Part shown: one piece after another, positions 59,494 to 64,000 of the stretch
Layout of the letters: each line of letters starts with the position of its first letter
Numbering within the stretch: position 1 is the stretch's first letter
NCBI RefSeq assembly: GCF_903915725.1
Contig: NZ_CAIWTY010000084.1
Span: 1 to 64,000 of the forward strand
Origin: an uncultured Rhodopila sp.
GTDB taxonomy: Bacteria > Pseudomonadota > Alphaproteobacteria > Acetobacterales > Acetobacteraceae
DNA: 64,000 nt
Reading direction: 5' to 3'
Translations under genes and position numbers: made by a program
The notes under the pieces: model-generated
What the model saw: only the letters and a program-made list of their open reading frames with translations
Told to the model about the DNA's origin: nothing
Database searches by the model: none

Positions 59494-61428
59494 CTAGGCC
59501 GCCCGGCGGATGTCCTCCGCGGCCAGCACGTAATTCATACCACTCGAACTCGCGCGGATTTCCAGGATCCTGGCACTGTCGGACTCCGGCAGCTCCAGCA
59601 CGGCCTCGCCATTGGTCCAGCGCCGCATCGTCTTGCCGGTGCGCTCCGGCGCCCACCAGCCGTGCACCAGGCCGGGATGATCGAGGGGAACATCGGAAAC
59701 GCTGTTGTCAGCCTCTTTCAGAACGATCCGTTCCATATACAGGCCAAGCGCGCGGCGATCTTCCAGCCAGGGCTTGCCATCCGTCGGCCGGCTGGCGCGT
59801 GAGCAAAGCTGCACGGCGGTCGTGCTGGCCGGCAGCACGAAGACGAACAGGCCGTCCGCGCTGTGCAGCGGGCTGATGCGCTCGCCCTTCACCAGTATCT
59901 GCAAATCCGGGTCGGTTGTACGATCGAGCGCCGCCGGTGACAGCCCCAAAGCGGCGGCCCGATCGGCCAGGCCCTGCCAAATCGGCTGAACAGTCGCTTC
60001 GTCCCAAACGAAGGGGGCAACCGAGGCGCTCTCACGCTGCGCGTAATCGTCGATTTCGGTCAGATCCGGGTGAAGCGTCACCGGGGCGCCCGCGTTGGCG
60101 AAGAAAGCAACGTTACCGGTGTTGAGATAGCTCTCCGCCGTGAGACCTTCGGCCAGCAGGATGTCATGGCTATCAAGCTCGACGTGGAAATACGTGACGG
60201 AACGGCACGTCTCTTCCTGATAGATTGTCGTGCCATTAATCAACTGGCGGGCGCAGACCAATTTGCCGTCCACCAGGATCGCATGGTCCGGTGACACCCG
60301 CAGATCCCGGTACGGAATGGCATCGGCGAAGGCGCCGCGCAGAATTCGAATCGGCGCGACGGTTTCCGGCCGCGGATGGGCGGCGATATCGAGGCTCCGG
60401 TATCCGATCCACTTGATCGCCCGGGCCTCCCCGTGCCGGTTGGTGACCATGTCCCCGATGGACAGTGCCTCAACCGCGACGTCGCCTGCGGGCGTAGCTA
60501 TGGCGGTGCCCTCGGCAAAGCAGACTGCGAACGTGCTTGCGCCATGCCAGGCATTGGGATTGGCGGCGATATCTTGGCTGATGGAGAGGAAGGCGCCAGA
60601 GTTGTCGGCGTAGCCAATGGGGCGATACAGGAAGACGCTAACGCCGTCGTTCAGGTTAATATTGAAACCGGATGCACCGGCAGTGGTGACGTTATTGATT
60701 GTCGCCGAGCCGAAGTTGATCGTGTCTAATGTTCCAAAAGCCTGCACCTGATCGTTGCTGGACCACGAGGTGTGGTTTCCGAGGATCAGTTCCTGAGCTA
60801 AGGTCCCGCTGAACTTGATTGCTTCGTTGCTGACGATTGCCGTCTTTGAGGCGGTACCCTCGATGTCCAACGTGCCACCGTTTACGATTAGCGCGGTGCC
60901 TGCGTTGGAGCCGGACGTGGTTAGAGTGCCCGCAAGCGTGACCGTGTTCGAGATCTGCAACTGACCTTGGTTTTGGATCGTCTCACCGGAGCCGACAGTG
61001 CCGCCTCCAAGCCGCAAAACCGAATTGAGCGTGACGATCGTTCCACTGCCGATGGCGATCGTGCCGGTGCCCCCGGCATTGATGTTGCCTACATTGAGAT
61101 AGTTTTGGTAAGTGCCGGATGTTTGCTGTGCGACGTCGAGGTTACCTGATCCCGTCAGATTGACGTTTGAAACTATCAGAGAGTCGCTGGCGGTTGCTAC
61201 AGAGGAGAGTGTCAACGTGCCGGGGCCGACACTTATGGTGGAGAGGGTCTCGCTGGGGGCCAAGAGCGAGAGGGAGAGTGCGTATCCAGTGTTCAGCGTG
61301 AGGCTGTCGGTGGGGAAATAGGTGGAAAGTGTCCCGGCCGACGAGATCCAGTCCGCAGGGTAAGCGCTCCAGTTCGTTCCAACGGACCAAGTGCCTGCGG
61401 TTCCCGCATTCCAGGTGTAAGTTGCCAT
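59494..61428 (-). CDS. Hint-domain (Hedgehog/intein-like) surface protein
   Basis: A 644-residue protein. ATG 61428 (MATYTWNAGTAGTWSVGTNW) follows GGGACAGAG; an ATG at 61500 would add 24 residues. Residues about 1-285 are Ser/Thr/Gly/Asn-rich beta repeats like those of autotransporter passengers. A Hint domain begins near 300 (VCFAEGTAIATPAGDVAVEA) with VTNRHGEARAIKWIG, VSPDHAILVDGKLVCARQLI, and ends about 435. A C-terminal domain of unknown role follows. No classical signal peptide or beta-barrel is visible, so export may use a type I system. The initiating Cys of the Hint domain suggests self-cleavage. Confidence 0.85.
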   Translation of the reverse strand: MATYTWNAGTAGTWSVGTNWSAYPADWISSAGTLSTYFPTDSLTLNTGYALSLSLLAPSETLSTISVGPGTLTLSSVATASDSLIVSNVNLTGSGNLDVAQQTSGTYQNYLNVGNINAGGTGTIAIGSGTIVTLNSVLRLGGGTVGSGETIQNQGQLQISNTVTLAGTLTTSGSNAGTALIVNGGTLDIEGTASKTAIVSNEAIKFSGTLAQELILGNHTSWSSNDQVQAFGTLDTINFGSATINNVTTAGASGFNINLNDGVSVFLYRPIGYADNSGAFLSISQDIAANPNAWHGASTFAVCFAEGTAIATPAGDVAVEALSIGDMVTNRHGEARAIKWIGYRSLDIAAHPRPETVAPIRILRGAFADAIPYRDLRVSPDHAILVDGKLVCARQLINGTTIYQEETCRSVTYFHVELDSHDILLAEGLTAESYLNTGNVAFFANAGAPVTLHPDLTEIDDYAQRESASVAPFVWDEATVQPIWQGLADRAAALGLSPAALDRTTDPDLQILVKGERISPLHSADGLFVFVLPASTTAVQLCSRASRPTDGKPWLEDRRALGLYMERIVLKEADNSVSDVPLDHPGLVHGWWAPERTGKTMRRWTNGEAVLELPESDSARILEIRASSSGMNYVLAAEDIRRAA

Positions 61429-61927
61429 CTCTGTCCCCGTCCTTTGCCGCAAAGCACCACGGACGCTGGGAGCAGCGCCCCCAGATAACCGATCGGCCAT
61501 TGATATTCAGTGACGAAACCATACCATCACGATTACCGAAAATAAACGAGATTCATACGAAATGGGTAGATCTATGGCGGGTGTGTCGGAAGGCGGCTCA
61601 CGGCAGAGCCGGCACGACACTGCAAGAATGATACAATTTTGGCGCTACGTCTGATTTCTGCTCTTCAAGAGCATCAGCCGGACGTTTGCTAGCATCTGCT
61701 ATTTTTTGGGGCATACTGACATTTTTTAGACGATCCGGTCCGCCGTCCGGCGTGAATGTCGGCGCGAACTACCTCGTCGTCACGCCCCGGGGCCACGCCG
61801 GATTCGGACCATTGAGGTGGCGACCAGCGCCGGCAGAAAATGCCTTCTACGTTGGAGAGCGCTACGCGCCATAAGTATTCTAACGGAGCGTCTTCAGGCG
61901 GATGGAAATCGTCCCGGCGAGCTTGTC

Positions 61928-61956
61928 GTCATGGCACGGCTCGTGCGGGCCATGAC
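61928..61956. repeat. Short palindrome, TCATGGC family, copy near 61.9 kb
   Basis: GTCATGGC (61928-61935) pairs with GCCATGAC (61949-61956); the interior ACGGCTCGTGCGG resembles the arms at 22914-22993 with base changes. It is a degenerate member of that family. Confidence 0.5.
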
Positions 61957-62213
61957 GGTGTAGACCGCGAATCGCCTTTCCAGTCAGTGCTCTGGTCCTG
62001 CGAAAAGGGGGGCGGTCGCGACATATCACGGCCAGGCCTGTCTTCGACCAGTGCGCGCCGAACTTTTTCCATTGGCGCGCTCACCTCAGAGTCACAGCAG
62101 GCGAACGCCCGTCATGACTCTGGGCACCAACCGGCCACCCGCCAACCTTGACGCAGTCTGGTATGACCGCCTTCGCAGGCGGCCAACGGGTTTGTCGCCG
62201 GCACGATCCCGAC

Positions 62214-62245
62214 AAAAATACCGGTCACACGCCCGCCACGGTATT
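62214..62245 (-). terminator. Intrinsic terminator of the rpsK-rpoA-rplQ operon
   Basis: On the minus strand, AATACCG pairs with CGGTATT across 15 bases and the second arm runs into TTTT (A-run at 62214-62218 on the plus strand). It begins about 26 bases after the rplQ stop. Confidence 0.6.
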
Positions 62246-62270
62246 GGTCGCGAACGCGGGAGTTGCGCGC

Positions 62271-62690
62271 CTACTCTTCTGTTTCTTCGTCCTTCTCCGC
62301 AACCGGCCCGCTATCCTGGCCCTTCGCCGACACGTCGCGGTCAACGAGTTCGATCACCGCCATATCGGCGGCATCGCCGTAGCGAATGCCCGCCTTCAGC
62401 ACCCGGGTATAGCCGCCGGCCCGCGCCTTGTACCGAACGGCTAGCGTGCTGAACAGCTTGCTGACGATGACATCGTCCCGCAGTTCGGCATAGGCGAGCC
62501 GCTTGTTCGCCAGACCACCCTTCTTGCCCAGGGTGATCAGCTTCTCCGCTACCGGACGCAGCTCCTTCGCCTTCGGCAGGGTCGTGGTGATCTGCTCGTG
62601 CTTGAGCAGCGCATGCGCCAGGTTCCGGAACATGGCGAGGCGATGAGTAGAGGTAACGCCGAGCTTCCGGCCGGCAACTCCGTGACGCAT
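62271..62690 (-). CDS. rplQ: 50S ribosomal protein L17
   Basis: A 139-residue ribosomal protein. [20 protein letters not shown] is the family start, with [20 protein letters not shown] and [11 protein letters not shown] following. The C-terminus has a short acidic extension (about 120-139, ending AEKDEETEE), seen in alphaproteobacteria. It sits 23 bases downstream of rpoA, and a terminator follows. Confidence 0.97.
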   Translation of the reverse strand: MRHGVAGRKLGVTSTHRLAMFRNLAHALLKHEQITTTLPKAKELRPVAEKLITLGKKGGLANKRLAYAELRDDVIVSKLFSTLAVRYKARAGGYTRVLKAGIRYGDAADMAVIELVDRDVSAKGQDSGPVAEKDEETEE

Positions 62691-62713
62691 GTAACTGTTT
62701 CCCTAATGCCGGC

Positions 62714-63745
62714 TCAGAACGGCTCTTCGAGCCGCTTGGCCAGGTCCTCGATATTTTCCGGCGGCCAGCCGGCAACGCTCATGCCCAGGCCGAGGCCCAT
62801 GGAGGTGAGAACCTCCTTGATCTCGTTCAGGGACTTACGCCCAAAGTTCGGCGTGCGCAGCATTTCCTGTTCGGACTTCTGCACCAGATCGCCGATATAG
62901 ACGATGTTGTCGTTCTTCAGGCAGTTGGCACTGCGGACCGACAGTTCCAGTTCGTCCACCTTGCGCAACAGGTTGCGGTTGAACGGCAGGTCGTCCTGCG
63001 GCTCCTCCAGGCGGATCTGCTGCGGCTCATCGAAGTTGATGAACAACTGCAACTGGTCCTGCAGGATGCGCGCGGCCAGCGCGACGGAGTCTTCCGGGGT
63101 CACCGCGCCGTTGGTTTCCACCGTCAGCAGCAGCTTGTCATAGTCGGTGACCTGACCCACACGGGTTTGGGCAACGCTATACGACACGCGGCGCACCGGC
63201 GAATAGATGGAGTCGATCGGGATCAGGCCGATGGGCGCATCTTCCGGACGGTTGACGGTGGAGGGCTGATAGCCCTTGCCGAGGTTGACCGTGAACTCCA
63301 TGCCCAGCTTCACCCCGTCATCCAGGGTGCAGATGACCAGTTCCGGGTTCATGATGTCGATGTCGTGCCCGGCCTGGATCTGCCCGGCGCGCACTTCCCC
63401 CGGACCGGTCGCGGTCAGCGTCATGCGCTTGGGGCCTTCGCCGTGCATCCGCAGCGCGAGCTGCTTGATGTTCAGCACGATGTCGGTAACATCCTCGCGG
63501 ACGCCCGGCACGCTGCTGAATTCGTGCAGCACGCCGTCGATCTGCACGGCCGTGACGGCGGCGCCTTGCAGCGACGACAGCAGGATGCGCCGAATGGCAT
63601 TGCCCAACGTCATGCCGAAGCCGCGCTCCAGCGGTTCGGCCACGACGGTGGCTACGCGTGACGGATCGGCGCCTGGCTCGACTTCCAGCTTCTCCGGCTT
63701 GATCAGAGACTGCCAATTTCTCTGGATAACTGCGCTCTGTCTCAT
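62714..63745 (-). CDS. rpoA: RNA polymerase alpha subunit
   Basis: A 343-residue core polymerase subunit. The N-terminal assembly domain has [20 protein letters not shown] and [14 protein letters not shown]; the C-terminal DNA-contacting domain has [20 protein letters not shown] and [21 protein letters not shown] 63745 ([20 protein letters not shown]) is preferred to an upstream in-frame ATG because GAAAGGTG precedes it and the length is normal. It lies between rpsK and rplQ, as in most alphaproteobacteria. Confidence 0.98.
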   Translation of the reverse strand: MRQSAVIQRNWQSLIKPEKLEVEPGADPSRVATVVAEPLERGFGMTLGNAIRRILLSSLQGAAVTAVQIDGVLHEFSSVPGVREDVTDIVLNIKQLALRMHGEGPKRMTLTATGPGEVRAGQIQAGHDIDIMNPELVICTLDDGVKLGMEFTVNLGKGYQPSTVNRPEDAPIGLIPIDSIYSPVRRVSYSVAQTRVGQVTDYDKLLLTVETNGAVTPEDSVALAARILQDQLQLFINFDEPQQIRLEEPQDDLPFNRNLLRKVDELELSVRSANCLKNDNIVYIGDLVQKSEQEMLRTPNFGRKSLNEIKEVLTSMGLGLGMSVAGWPPENIEDLAKRLEEPF

Positions 63746-63870
63746 GCGAATAACACCTTTCGAACCGCGTCGGGCGCGGTTCACGTCCGTTGGACAGTGT
63801 CAAACCTCAACCCGCGGGCCTGAACCCTTGGAACCCGCCCCGGCCGGACACACCAGCCGAGGCGTAGCCA

Positions 63871-64000
63871 TTAGACGCGGCGGCGCTTGCGCGGCCGGCA
63901 GCCATTATGTGGAATCGGGGTCATGTCGCGGATTGTCGACACGGCGAAGCCGACGGCCTGGAGCGCACGCAGCGCGCTCTCACGGCCCGAACCGGGACCG
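63871..64000 (-). CDS. rpsK: 30S ribosomal protein S11, C-terminal part
   Basis: The last 42 codons of S11: [20 protein letters not shown], then [20 protein letters not shown] and a final RV before TAA at 63873-63871. The N-terminus is beyond the window. It is the first visible gene of the rpsK-rpoA-rplQ cluster. Confidence 0.97.
   Translation of the reverse strand, partial: GPGSGRESALRALQAVGFAVSTIRDMTPIPHNGCRPRKRRRV

Larger units (their letters stand above)
61429..62270. other. Intergenic between Hint gene and ribosomal operon
   Basis: This 840-base gap holds the Hint gene promoter (AT-rich around 61500-61560), a small palindromic repeat at 61928-61956, and the ribosomal-operon terminator at 62214-62245. 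No gene is supported. Confidence 0.6.

Noticed and set aside
7564-62270. CRISPR arrays or tRNA genes in intergenic regions
   Set aside because: No regularly spaced direct repeats with unique spacers and no cloverleaf with conserved T-arm were seen in the gaps inspected by eye.

Overview
The window is high-GC bacterial chromosome, most likely from an alphaproteobacterium of the Acetobacteraceae/Rhodospirillales type. This placement is inferred from gene content: rpsK-rpoA-rplQ order, folP-glmM-thiD order, two PEP-CTERM proteins, a large Hint-domain repeat protein, an HWE histidine kinase, and a promoter matching the alphaproteobacterial general-stress sigma factor EcfG. I had no database to confirm it.

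Layout. Positions 1-1321 are accessory: one end of an IS3-type element has cut off an HTH/GIY-YIG nuclease gene. Positions 1322-6589 are a metabolic run: ATP-dependent PEP carboxykinase, a ThDP-dependent enzyme, a frameshifted epoxide hydrolase and a DUF2891 protein. Positions 6535-13550 are an accessory or defence-like island. It holds two hypothetical proteins, a uracil-DNA-glycosylase-like/PD-(D/E)XK nuclease gene pair, an MqsRA toxin-antitoxin pair with its operator, and an overlapping three-gene operon. That operon encodes a Phd-domain fusion protein, a PIN-like protein that has lost catalytic residues, and a CapV-like patatin phospholipase. The operon and the glycosylase/nuclease pair are the best candidates for undescribed systems.

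From 13578 on, the content is mostly core. It includes serine-glyoxylate aminotransferase, a membrane protein and a DUF2382 stress protein, tandem Rap1a-like secreted proteins, queC, moeB/thiF with a DsrE protein, an SH3 protein, an orphan receiver, nadA-nadC with a doubled operator, pqiABC, thiD-glmM-folP, and the prkA-yeaH-spoVR operon. It continues with an M16 peptidase, an HWE kinase with a receiver, cysK with a rhodanese, and a Na+/H+ antiporter, CopD and ParA group. After that come a phasin, glgX with a CsbD-like protein, transporters, an L-lactate permease with an FNR/FixK-type box, the Hint protein, and rplQ-rpoA-rpsK.

Intergenic DNA carries several dispersed palindromic repeat families. 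One is MITE-like, about 180-195 bp, near 46.5 kb and 57.4 kb with related hairpins near 7.4 kb. A second is short, built on a TCATGGCCCGG-like arm, near 22.9, 59.4 and 61.9 kb. The third is a nested 200-bp palindrome at 37.1 kb. Start codons were chosen by ribosome-binding site, family length and signal peptide position, and several differ from the longest open frame.
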